This document shows, piece by piece, positions 1 through 7,586 of a DNA stretch of 64,000 nucleotides. Made by a program: the position numbers and the translations under genes. Positions within the stretch are counted from its first letter, which is position 1. The number at the start of each line of letters is the position of its first letter. The stretch lies in the NCBI GenBank assembly GCA_903871605.1, contig CAIQHF010000022.1, positions 102,526 to 166,525 of the forward strand. The letters run 5' to 3'. This DNA is from an uncultured Sphingomonadaceae bacterium (GTDB lineage Bacteria > Pseudomonadota > Alphaproteobacteria > Sphingomonadales > Sphingomonadaceae). A model generated the notes under the pieces. It did not search any database. It was given only the letters and a program-made list of their open reading frames with translations, and was not told where the DNA came from.

Positions 1-1
1 G

Positions 2-388
2 ACCGGCGCGCTGGCCTACCGCGAGACCGTGGCGGCGATGGCGACCGCCAGGCTGATCCTCACCGACAGCGGCGGCATTCAGGAGGAGGCACCCGCGCTC
101 GGCACGCCGACGCTGGTGCTGCGCGACGTCACCGAGCGCCCCGAAGCGCTCGCCACCGGCAACCTCGCGCTCGTCGGCACCGATACCGATCGCATCGTCG
201 CGGCCGCGACGCGGCTGCTCGACGATCCGATCGCGCATGCCGCGATGGCGTCCCCCGCATTCCCGTTCGGCACGGGCGATGCGGCGATCAAGATCCTCGA
301 TGCCATCGAACAATATTTCTCGTCGGGCCTCGACGACGTTCGTCCATTGCGTTCGGAGGCGCTTTGGATCAAGGACGGCGCCCGATAA
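2..388 (+). CDS. wecB: UDP-N-acetylglucosamine 2-epimerase, C-terminal part (cut by window start)
   Basis: This is the C-terminal part of a non-hydrolysing UDP-GlcNAc 2-epimerase, which interconverts UDP-GlcNAc and UDP-ManNAc for surface polysaccharide synthesis in the cytoplasm. The reading frame is open from base 2, so the ATG at 29 in the ORF track is internal. The family's C-terminal nucleotide-binding signature is visible as [11 protein letters not shown], followed by the RPEA segment near residue 40. The stop at 386-388 sits directly before the ribosome binding site of the next gene, so the two are probably co-transcribed. About two thirds of the protein lies outside the window. Alternative: a close WecB-type paralogue in an exopolysaccharide cluster. 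Confidence 0.88.
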   Translation, partial: TGALAYRETVAAMATARLILTDSGGIQEEAPALGTPTLVLRDVTERPEALATGNLALVGTDTDRIVAAATRLLDDPIAHAAMASPAFPFGTGDAAIKILDAIEQYFSSGLDDVRPLRSEALWIKDGAR

Positions 389-399
389 GGAGCACGCCG

Positions 400-1770
400 A
401 TGGCCATATGGGCCCCCGAAAGCTGGCGCGGACACGAAGCCAGGCAGTTACCCGACTATCCCGATCCCGGTACGCTCGCTGCTGCCGAGGCGACGATCGC
501 GCGCTTCCCGCCGCTGGTGTTCGCCGGCGAAACCCGCGCGCTGACCGCGGAGCTGGCCGAGGTCGCCGCCGGCAAGGCCTTCCTGCTCCAGGGCGGGGAC
601 TGCGCGGAAAGCTTCGCCGAATTCCATCCCAACAATATCCGCGACACCTTCCGCGTGCTGCTGCAGATGGCGGTGGTGCTCACCTACGCGTCGAAGCTGC
701 CGGTGGTGAAGGTCGGGCGGATGGCGGGACAGTTCGCCAAGCCGCGTTCGGCGCCGATGGAAGAGATTGGCGGCATCTCGTTGCCGAGCTACCGCGGCGA
801 CAACGTCAACGACATCGCGTTCAACGAGGCGAGCCGCAGGCCCGATCCCGAGCGGATGATACGCGGCTACAATCAGTCCGCAGCGACGCTCAACCTGCTG
901 CGCGCCTTCGCATCGGGCGGCTATGCCAATCTGCTTCAGGTGCATCGCTGGATGCTCGACTTCATGGGCCGCAGCCCATGGGCCGAGCGCTATCAGGATG
1001 TGGCCAACCGAATCGGCGACGCGCTCGACTTCATGGCCGCCTGCGGTCTCGATCCCGAGACCGTGCCCCAGCTGCAGGGCACGCATTTCTATACCAGCCA
1101 CGAGGCGTTGCTGCTTCCCTACGAGCAGGCGCTGACGCGGCAGGATTCGCTGACCGGCGACTGGTATGACTGCTCCGCGCACATGCTCTGGATCGGTGAC
1201 CGCACGCGTTTCGAAGGCTCGGCGCATGTCGAGTTCATGCGCGGCATCGGCAACCCGATCGGCATCAAATGCGGGCCGAGCCTCGATCCCGACGGCCTGC
1301 TGCATCTGCTCGACACGCTCGATCCGCAGCGTCGTCCCGGCCGGATCACGCTGATCACGCGTTACGGCTTCGACAAGATCGAGAAGGGCCTTCCCGCGCT
1401 GGTCCGCGCGGTCAAGCGCGAGGGACGTCCGGTGGTGTGGTCGTGCGATCCGATGCACGGCAACGTCGTCAAGGCCGCCAACGGCTACAAGACGCGGCCG
1501 TTCGAGCGCATCCTCGCCGAGGTGCGCGGCTTCTTCGCGGTGCACCGCGCCGAGGGGACGCATGGCGGCGGCATCCATGTCGAGATGACCGGGCAGAACG
1601 TCACCGAATGCACCGGCGGCGCGGTCGCGATCACCGACGAGGGGCTGGCGGCGCGCTACCACACGCATTGCGATCCGCGTCTCAATGCCGGCCAGTCGCT
1701 CGAGCTCGCCTTCCTGCTTGCCGACATGGTCAACGAGGAAATGAAGGAACGCGAGCGCCGCGCGGCCTGA
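400..1770 (+). CDS. aroG: Class II 3-deoxy-7-phosphoheptulonate (DAHP) synthase
   Basis: Condenses phosphoenolpyruvate and erythrose 4-phosphate to DAHP, the first step of the shikimate pathway, in the cytoplasm. The 456-residue length and the plant-type (class II) motifs QGGDCAESF near residue 65 and [10 protein letters not shown] near residue 400 identify the family. The track ORF begins at 364, which would overlap wecB; ATG 400 is preferred because AAGGAG lies about 8 bases upstream. It follows wecB by 11 bases. This is housekeeping chromosome rather than element cargo, and it helps define the left boundary of the mobile region. The symbol follows common usage for class II enzymes and is less certain than the function. 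Confidence 0.95.
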   Translation: MAIWAPESWRGHEARQLPDYPDPGTLAAAEATIARFPPLVFAGETRALTAELAEVAAGKAFLLQGGDCAESFAEFHPNNIRDTFRVLLQMAVVLTYASKLPVVKVGRMAGQFAKPRSAPMEEIGGISLPSYRGDNVNDIAFNEASRRPDPERMIRGYNQSAATLNLLRAFASGGYANLLQVHRWMLDFMGRSPWAERYQDVANRIGDALDFMAACGLDPETVPQLQGTHFYTSHEALLLPYEQALTRQDSLTGDWYDCSAHMLWIGDRTRFEGSAHVEFMRGIGNPIGIKCGPSLDPDGLLHLLDTLDPQRRPGRITLITRYGFDKIEKGLPALVRAVKREGRPVVWSCDPMHGNVVKAANGYKTRPFERILAEVRGFFAVHRAEGTHGGGIHVEMTGQNVTECTGGAVAITDEGLAARYHTHCDPRLNAGQSLELAFLLADMVNEEMKERERRAA

Positions 1771-1830
1771 CACATATTGGCGGTTGACGGGGGGGCGTCT
1801 CGCCCATAGAGAGCCCCCTCTCCCGCCGAC

Positions 1831-1906
1831 GGCCCCTTCGTCTAGCGGTCTAGGACGTCGCCCTCTCACGGCGAAAACACGGGTTCGATTCCCGTAGGGG
1901 TCACCA
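1831..1906 (+). tRNA. tRNA-Glu (anticodon CTC), CCA encoded
   Basis: A full cloverleaf can be drawn. The acceptor GGCCCCT pairs with AGGGGTC (one G-T pair). The anticodon stem TCGCC/GGCGA closes the seven-base loop CTCTCAC, with CTC at 1865-1867. The T arm carries GGTTCGATTCC, and CCA is encoded at 1904-1906. Transfer genes begin about 110 bases downstream, so this tRNA is the natural candidate attachment site for the element. Confidence 0.97.
1881..1906 (+). other. Candidate attachment site (3' end of tRNA-Glu)
   Basis: Many integrative elements recombine at the T-arm and 3' end of a tRNA gene and restore it. Here chromosomal genes stop and conjugation genes start just past this tRNA. I found no second copy of the tRNA 3' end inside the window, so a matching att repeat, if it exists, lies beyond 64 kb. 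This is inference from position only. Confidence 0.3.
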
Positions 1907-2020
1907 GCAAAATCAATGACTTAGTCGAGATTTTGTCGTTCCGGGTGCGTATTTGTCTAATAATTGTCCAATAAGCTTCCTCGGATGTCTGCGGACATTC
2001 TCGGCTCGGACGGATACTGC

Positions 2021-2296
2021 TTAGTCGGGATCAGCCGGCACGATTCGGCGGGCTACGGCTTCCCGGAGGCTCGCAACCAAGATCAGCGTGCATCGCCGAT
2101 CTTTGGCGATCGTGATCTCGCCGGTGGCTATCAACTCATAGAGGCGTGATCGGCTGAATCCCGTCATCGCTGCAGCGGTGGGAATGCGGACACTGATTGG
2201 CTCGATACCGCTGCGATCGTTGACCAGATCGCCGTCTCGGGGTGACACGTAATTACTTTCTGGTCGACCGCGACCGAGCGAACGCGCGATCGCCAT
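2021..2296 (-). CDS. Small helix-turn-helix protein (AlpA/excisionase-like)
   Basis: A 91-residue protein with a helix-turn-helix core, PTAAAMTGFSRSRLYEL, followed by a short wing-like segment (TIAKDRRCTLILVASLREAV). This layout is typical of AlpA/MerR-like excisionases and element regulators. It is the last gene of the transfer operon and lies nearest the tRNA. It overlaps the preceding DUF2274 gene by 44 bases if the ATG at 2296 is used; an in-frame GTG at 2245 would avoid the overlap and keep the HTH. Function as excision factor or regulator is inferred from fold and position. No integrase gene accompanies it here. Confidence 0.7.
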   Translation of the reverse strand: MAIARSLGRGRPESNYVSPRDGDLVNDRSGIEPISVRIPTAAAMTGFSRSRLYELIATGEITIAKDRRCTLILVASLREAVARRIVPADPD

Positions 2297-2471
2297 TTAG
2301 GAACGCGGACAACATGGCAGGAATGAGGTCCGCAAGAGCCTCCTCGCGGCCGTAGGCTTCCCTGTATAAAGCGGCATATGCCGCGAGGTCGATTGCGAGA
2401 TCCGGCATGACGCTGATATTCAATTTGACCGGAGTACGATCAGGAAGTTGACCGAGCTTCAGTTCGGGCAT
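2253..2471 (-). CDS. DUF2274 family protein
   Basis: A 72-residue protein beginning MPELKLGQLPDRTPVKLN. It matches my memory of the DUF2274 family, which sits immediately downstream of trbI in Trb-type integrative elements of Alpha- and Gammaproteobacteria. It has a hydrophobic helix (DLAIDLAAYAALYREAYG) and no catalytic motif. Its role in transfer is unknown. The 10-base gap to trbI supports co-transcription. Confidence 0.75.
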   Translation of the reverse strand: MPELKLGQLPDRTPVKLNISVMPDLAIDLAAYAALYREAYGREEALADLIPAMLSAFLNGDRAFARSRSTRK

Positions 2472-2481
2472 GTCGCGTCTC

Positions 2482-3711
2482 CTAACTTTTCCAAGGCGCC
2501 AAGATCAGGTCGCGATCAACCAGCAGCCGAACGGGAGCGCCGGGCCTGATCGTAAGCGTCGGCTGGACGTCGAGCGCATGCGCCGTCAGCTGGTCGCCCG
2601 CACGCGATACATTCTGTTGCCCGGACTGCCGGATCGCCTCGACCAGGCCCCCATTGCCGCTGAACTGCAGATCCGAGCCAATGCCCAGTATCGTCGAGAT
2701 CGCGACGCCCTTGAGCAGCTGCCAGGTGTGGAAATCCACCTTGTCCTGCAGACCAGCATAGCCCGACGGATCGGTCGCGGGCATATTGTCGAGACTGATC
2801 GAACTGCCGTCGGGAAGGATGATCCGCTGCCAGACGACGAGTGCGCGCTTCTGTCCGAAGGCAACGACGCTATCATAATTCCCGATCATCCTTGCCCCTT
2901 GTGGGACCAGCAGGATCCTGCCTGTCGGGCTGTCGAAGACATCTTCGGTCACTTGCGCGGTCACCATGCCAGGCAGATCCGAGCGCAGGCCGGTGATCAG
3001 GCTCGCGGAGATCATGCTGCCGGCAGAGATGAGATAGGGTGATGGGGCCGCCACCAGACTGTGCAGGTTCGCCGTTCCCTCCTTGGCGAGGGCTCCAACG
3101 AAATCGGCCTTATGGCCCTGCCCATTCGGATCGTGCGTCGGATCCAGCGAGAGGCCAGGCTTTTCGCTAGAAACTGTCGGAGCCGCCGGGGCGGCCGTTA
3201 CTGCCGGGGCAACCGGCGATGCAGCGCTCGCGTTGACCAGCAATCCCGATTGCAGCGCCGCCTTGGCCTCCGCGACCTGCTGCTGGCGCGCGGTCTCGGC
3301 TGCTTGGGCGGCTTGTTGCTGCTCGGCCGGGGGTGGCGTCAACAACGTGCGCTGCTGCTGATCGGCCATTGCCTTGCCGAGGTCGCCGGGAAGCGGCGGC
3401 CCTAGCCTCGGTACATCGGCATAGGTCTTTGCCAACCCCTTGAGACTGTCGCCAGCGGGGTTCGATACCGGCTGAGATCGGTCCTGGGCGGAAGCGCCCT
3501 TGCCGCCCCCGCCGTGGCGAAGAGCCACCCAGGTCGCGAGCAGAATGAAGGCCATCGCAGCCGAAGTCAGCGCGATGACGGCGCCGCGCTTGATCCGAAT
3601 GGCTCGCCTGGGACGCGCGCGGATCGCCAAAGTCTCGGGATCGACCTTCGGGGGCGGCGCCGAAGGCTTTGACGCGTCCTGCCCGGGCGCGACGGCAGCG
3701 GCCTCGTTCAT
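2482..3711 (-). CDS. trbI: Type IV secretion protein TrbI (VirB10 family)
   Basis: A 409-residue VirB10-type protein that bridges the inner membrane to the outer-membrane core of the conjugation channel. The order of parts is typical: a cytoplasmic N-terminus, one membrane helix at about 43-62 (GAVIALTSAAMAFILLATWVAL), a Pro/Gln/Ala-rich periplasmic linker, and a C-terminal VirB10 beta-barrel with LLVPQGARMIGNYDS and a final VRLLVDRDLIL. The long track ORF starts inside trbG. ATG 3711 gives the family length and overlaps the trbG stop by four bases (ATGA), indicating translational coupling. Confidence 0.95.
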   Translation of the reverse strand: MNEAAAVAPGQDASKPSAPPPKVDPETLAIRARPRRAIRIKRGAVIALTSAAMAFILLATWVALRHGGGGKGASAQDRSQPVSNPAGDSLKGLAKTYADVPRLGPPLPGDLGKAMADQQQRTLLTPPPAEQQQAAQAAETARQQQVAEAKAALQSGLLVNASAASPVAPAVTAAPAAPTVSSEKPGLSLDPTHDPNGQGHKADFVGALAKEGTANLHSLVAAPSPYLISAGSMISASLITGLRSDLPGMVTAQVTEDVFDSPTGRILLVPQGARMIGNYDSVVAFGQKRALVVWQRIILPDGSSISLDNMPATDPSGYAGLQDKVDFHTWQLLKGVAISTILGIGSDLQFSGNGGLVEAIRQSGQQNVSRAGDQLTAHALDVQPTLTIRPGAPVRLLVDRDLILAPWKS

Positions 3712-4679
3712 GACGCCCTCCGTGCCGAGACCTGGTCTGCGGTGCGCGCGATCCGCACGACCTGCTGGTGCTTGAGCCCGAGCCGCAGTTCGGCCACGTC
3801 GAACAGCCGGTCGACGACGTAGAACCGGCCTTTCACCCGGTAGTTGACCAGCTGGGCGGTCCCCCTGGCATCGACCAGGAAGAGCGGCGGCGCCTCCCCG
3901 GTGCCAAGATCGGCGGGAAATTCGATGAAGGTCTGGCGGCCGTCGTCGAATGCGCGCGTCGGCCGCCAACCCGGCTGGTCGCCGCTGATCGCATAGTTGA
4001 AGTGCAGCTGGGTCACGTCGATCCCGGTTGCCACCGGCGCCGCGGCCTCGGCCTGCTCGGCCGCCTTGCGCAGCGCGATCAACTGGTCGGCAGGATAGGT
4101 CCAGGACAGCGCCGCCATTGCCGTCCGCGCCGTGCTGGTCAGCGCCACATAATAGATGCGCCGGTCAGTGGTGATGACGAGATTGGTTGACAGCCCGCTG
4201 GTGAAGGGCTTGACCAGGACGTGCGTGCGCTTGGCATCGCCCGAGCCGCTGCTGGTGTCGCCGATCACCCAACGCACGGTGTCGCCCGACGCGACCGAGC
4301 CCAGCGTCTCACCCGGCTGCAGCGCGATGTCGGTGACCTGGCCGGGTGCCGTGTAGGCATGGAAGATCGCGCCCTCGACGAACGGATAGACCTGGACTGC
4401 GCCGAGGAAGCCGCGGGCATCGGGTTCTTGGGTGGCAGCGCGGTTCGCCGACAGGATGCGGGAGGCTTCTGGCGATGTGCGCCGATAACGGGGCGCATGC
4501 GGCCGAAATGCCGACGCCTTCGGCTGTGCGGCTGCTAGGACCGTGGCCGATCTGGTCGCCGCAGGTGCCACCGCAACAGGCGGCGCCGTGGGCGCCATGG
4601 ACCGGGCCGCCGGCGGCGCATTGCCCACAAGTAGGATGGACGCGCCGGTCAGAAGCGGAAAGACAAGCAAGCGGGTCAT
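3708..4679 (-). CDS. trbG: Type IV secretion outer-core protein TrbG (VirB9 family)
   Basis: A 323-residue VirB9-type subunit of the outer-membrane core complex. It has an N-terminal export signal (MTRLLVFPLLTGASILLVG) and an Ala/Pro-rich stretch. The VirB9 beta-sandwich follows, with YPFVEGAIFHAYTAPGQVTDI, and the C-terminal lobe ends in FYVVDRLFDVAELRLG. ATG 4679 is chosen because it overlaps the trbF stop by four bases. The 3' end of this gene recurs as a fragment at 63.7-63.9 kb. The protein is expected to pair with TrbI. Confidence 0.95.
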   Translation of the reverse strand: MTRLLVFPLLTGASILLVGNAPPAARSMAPTAPPVAVAPAATRSATVLAAAQPKASAFRPHAPRYRRTSPEASRILSANRAATQEPDARGFLGAVQVYPFVEGAIFHAYTAPGQVTDIALQPGETLGSVASGDTVRWVIGDTSSGSGDAKRTHVLVKPFTSGLSTNLVITTDRRIYYVALTSTARTAMAALSWTYPADQLIALRKAAEQAEAAAPVATGIDVTQLHFNYAISGDQPGWRPTRAFDDGRQTFIEFPADLGTGEAPPLFLVDARGTAQLVNYRVKGRFYVVDRLFDVAELRLGLKHQQVVRIARTADQVSARRAS

Positions 4680-5428
4680 GGCTGGACCTCCGGGGTAGAT
4701 TGGGTTTCGAGCGTGGGGAGTGTGGGTGCCGGCACGGGCGCCAGCGGCTCGAGCTCGCGGCTCCAGTCTATCGCGTCGACATAGATGCCGAGCGGGTTCT
4801 TGCGCAGCGCGTCGGCGGTCGTCGGCGGATCGGTCACGATCGTCAGGATCGCGGTCCAGTGAGACGTCTTGGTAAGCGCGCCGTGGTCGTAGGCGGTCTC
4901 GATCCACTTGACCTGGAAGGAGCGATCAGAAGCACGCACCACGCTGGTGACCTGTACCGACACGCTATGCTCGCCGATGAGCGCAAAGGGATCGGCGGTG
5001 CGCTCATAGTCGCTGAGCGCCTGCGCGCCGCGCTTGGTGGTGAAATCATACTCTTCCAACCAGGCGTTCCGCATCAGCACCGGATCGATCGAGATGGTGC
5101 GCACGGCGCTGATGAAGTGGCCGAGATGCCAGGCGATCTGCGGATCGGTCGGCTGATAGCTGGCTTCAGCCGGCGACACCGCCCTCGCCTCGCCGAGCCG
5201 GTCGACCTCGACGACATAGGGCGTGACGCGGCTCTGCAGCGACTGCCAGACCAGGCCGCTCGAGAGACCGATCGACAAGCCGAGACCGCCGAGTGCCATC
5301 AGCCGCCAGTTGCGCGCCTGGACGCGGGCCGAGCCGAGCCGATCGTCCCAGAGCTGGCCGGCGCGCCGATAGGGCGTCTCGGGCTCGGGTGTGCGTCCGT
5401 AGCGCTGGACGCCGCGCTTGAAATGCAT
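4676..5428 (-). CDS. trbF: Type IV secretion protein TrbF (VirB8 family)
   Basis: A 250-residue bitopic inner-membrane assembly factor. After a cytoplasmic tail (MHFKRGVQRYGRTPEPETPY) there is one membrane helix at about 44-62 (LMALGGLGLSIGLSSGLVW), then the NTF2-like periplasmic VirB8 domain with IAWHLGHFISAVRTISIDP. The track ORF starts 47 codons earlier inside trbL; ATG 5428 is preferred because the family's N-terminus starts there and it clears trbL by 4 bases. Confidence 0.94.
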   Translation of the reverse strand: MHFKRGVQRYGRTPEPETPYRRAGQLWDDRLGSARVQARNWRLMALGGLGLSIGLSSGLVWQSLQSRVTPYVVEVDRLGEARAVSPAEASYQPTDPQIAWHLGHFISAVRTISIDPVLMRNAWLEEYDFTTKRGAQALSDYERTADPFALIGEHSVSVQVTSVVRASDRSFQVKWIETAYDHGALTKTSHWTAILTIVTDPPTTADALRKNPLGIYVDAIDWSRELEPLAPVPAPTLPTLETQSTPEVQP

Positions 5429-5432
5429 GGGG

Positions 5433-6743
5433 TCAGTCCTCCTTTTCGCTGATGTCGGGGGTGGCCGAGGCGCCGCCGCCATCGCCTTCCTTGAGCGTCT
5501 GCGCGGCAGTCTGGCGATGATAGCGGGCGGTCTGCTCGGATCGGATTTGGCGGGCCCAGTCGGGCGCACCCGAAGATGTCCCCTGCCCGCTGCTCGAACC
5601 GCCAGCCGACGCCGGCTTGCCGATCATCGCGCGGGTCGCAGCGTTGCGGCCGGCTCCGGCGGCGTCGCCGAGACCGAGTGCGCCAGAGACCTTCGCTTTG
5701 GCCGCATTGCCGGCGGCGTGCGCGACGCCGCCCATGCCGGCACCGAGCGAGGTTTCGCCAACCGCCGCTTGCCCGAGTCCGAAGGCGGTGGACGCAGCCG
5801 ATCCCATTGCGGTGCCGGCACGGATCGCGCCGAGCGCAGCACCGCCTGCGGCGCCCGCCGCACCCATGGCGGCGCTGCCAGCAAGCGCCAGCGTCCCGCC
5901 CGCACCAATCGCCGTGCCGACCGCGGCGCCAGCGCCGAGCTGCGGCGCGCCAGCAACGAGCCCGGAGGCGATGCTCGGACCAAAGATGCCGAGACCGAAC
6001 AGCGACAGGGCGGCAAGCATCAGGCTCATTGCCTGCCCGATGTCGGGCTGGTGACCCTGCAGCGCTGTCGTGAACTGCGTGAAGAAGGTCGAGCCGATCC
6101 CGACGATGATCGCCAGCACCATAACCTTGACGCCGGAGGAGACGACATTGCCGAGCACGCGTTCGGCGAGGAAGCTGGTCCGGTTCCAGAGTGCGAAGGG
6201 CACCAATACGAAGCCGGCGAGACTGGTAAGCTTGAACTCGAGGATCGTCACGAACAGCTGGACGGCGAGCACGAAGAAGGCGAGCACCACGACCATCCAG
6301 GCGAACAGCAGCACGATGATGGTCAGGAAATTGTCGAAGAAGCTCGCAAAGCCCATCATCTGCGAGGCCTGGTTGAGCAGCGGCCAGGCCGCCGAGAAGC
6401 CGGTGCCGGCAAGCTTGCCAGGCTTGAGCAGGTCGTCCGCCGAAAGCCCCCCGCCCCCCGCCTCCAGACCGATCGCGGCGAACGATCGGTAGATGATGTC
6501 GGCGAGCGCCGAGAAGCTGTTGAGGATATAGGCGAAGGCGCCGACATAGAGGATCTTGCGCACGAAGCGCGCGATCACATCCTGTTCGCCGCCGAGCGCC
6601 CAGAATAGGCCGGCGAGCGTCGCGTCGAGCCCGATCAGCAGCACGGTCAGCGAATGGACGTCGCCACCGATCAGCCCGAAGCCGCTGTCGATATAGGTCG
6701 AGAAGACGCTAAGGAACTGGTCGATGACATTGAGGTCGTTCAC
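5433..6743 (-). CDS. trbL: Type IV secretion polytopic protein TrbL (VirB6 family)
   Basis: A 436-residue inner-membrane channel component. Several hydrophobic segments span residues about 25-265, including LTVLLIGLDATLAGLFWALGG, FLTIIVLLFAWMVVVLAFFVL and VMVLAIIVGIGSTFF. A long Ala/Gly-rich segment follows, then a polar tail (GGSSSGQGTSSGAPDWARQ) usual for TrbL. The start is GTG with AGGAG about 9 bases upstream. The 120 bases between this gene and trbJ often carry the small entry-exclusion gene trbK in related operons. I find no plausible ORF there. Confidence 0.94.
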   Translation of the reverse strand: MNDLNVIDQFLSVFSTYIDSGFGLIGGDVHSLTVLLIGLDATLAGLFWALGGEQDVIARFVRKILYVGAFAYILNSFSALADIIYRSFAAIGLEAGGGGLSADDLLKPGKLAGTGFSAAWPLLNQASQMMGFASFFDNFLTIIVLLFAWMVVVLAFFVLAVQLFVTILEFKLTSLAGFVLVPFALWNRTSFLAERVLGNVVSSGVKVMVLAIIVGIGSTFFTQFTTALQGHQPDIGQAMSLMLAALSLFGLGIFGPSIASGLVAGAPQLGAGAAVGTAIGAGGTLALAGSAAMGAAGAAGGAALGAIRAGTAMGSAASTAFGLGQAAVGETSLGAGMGGVAHAAGNAAKAKVSGALGLGDAAGAGRNAATRAMIGKPASAGGSSSGQGTSSGAPDWARQIRSEQTARYHRQTAAQTLKEGDGGGASATPDISEKED

Positions 6744-6863
6744 GAACCAACTCCTGTGCTGAGCAAATCCGCGGGACGCGTCCTGTGGGGAGCGGCAGTC
6801 CGCGCCCCGCGGTGGCAGTGACAGTTAGGGGCGACCGTCACCGCCCGATCCGGCTCTGGGCCT

Positions 6864-7586
6864 CTAGCGGGGAGTGTAGGCCGAGCCGGAACCGAGAAAG
6901 GCTTTGGTCGCCGCCTGCGCGTCGATGCTGGCCTGCGCGCGCGTCGCGGAGGCCGTCGCATCGGCGCGGCCTTGGGCCGCCGCCATCTGCTGGATCTGGA
7001 GCTGCTGCTTGGCGGTGAGCGCAAGCAGCTGGTTGGTCGCCTGCGCCACCTGAAGCGCGCCTTGCGATGACTGGCTCCGCGCCGACAGCGTCGCGAGCGT
7101 CGCTGCATCGGCACTGATGTTCTCGGCGATCTGGCTCTGCGTCGCCATCGTCTGATGAAACGCCGCCAAGGTCGCCGCCATCCGCGTCTGTGCTGCCGCG
7201 ACCTGCGCACTGGTCGTCGACGCCGTGCCACCCTGCCCCGGAAATAGCCGGGTGAATTCGGCGTCGATGCTGCTGACGTTGAAGCTGACGCCTTGGGCCT
7301 GGCCCATCAGCGTCTGGATCTTCTGAAGCGTGGTGGTGAGCTGCTGCAGCTCGGGGAAATTGAAGCTGGTCAGGTTCTTCGCCTGATTGCTCAGCATCGT
7401 CGCCTGGTTCTGTAGCGCTTTGATCTGGTTATCAATCTGGGTGAGCGTGCGTTCGGCGGTCAGAAGATTTTGCGCGAAATTGCTCGAGTCAAACACGGCC
7501 CATTGCGCACGTGCCGGACTGACGAGCGCCATCGCGGCGGCAAGCAAGACTGGCATGAGCGGGCGAGAAGGACGACGCGGTTTCAT
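6864..7586 (-). CDS. trbJ: Type IV secretion pilus-associated protein TrbJ (VirB5-like)
   Basis: A 240-residue exported protein with signal peptide LMPVLLAAAMALVSPARAQ. The long alpha-helical body includes the family motif ERTLTQIDNQIKALQNQATM and the region NFPELQQLTTTLQKIQ. VirB5-like proteins sit at the pilus tip and act in recipient contact. The ATG at 7586 overlaps the trbE stop (ATGA), and the TrbJ signal peptide begins there; the track ORF extends upstream into trbE. Confidence 0.93.
   Translation of the reverse strand: MKPRRPSRPLMPVLLAAAMALVSPARAQWAVFDSSNFAQNLLTAERTLTQIDNQIKALQNQATMLSNQAKNLTSFNFPELQQLTTTLQKIQTLMGQAQGVSFNVSSIDAEFTRLFPGQGGTASTTSAQVAAAQTRMAATLAAFHQTMATQSQIAENISADAATLATLSARSQSSQGALQVAQATNQLLALTAKQQLQIQQMAAAQGRADATASATRAQASIDAQAATKAFLGSGSAYTPR

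Noticed and set aside
1964-2149. Plus-strand ORF of 61 codons after the tRNA
   Set aside because: Overlaps the HTH gene on the other strand and lacks any integrase or domain feature.
6744-6863. Possible trbK entry-exclusion gene between trbJ and trbL
   Set aside because: All minus-strand frames in these 120 bases lack a start and lipoprotein signal; nothing supportable.
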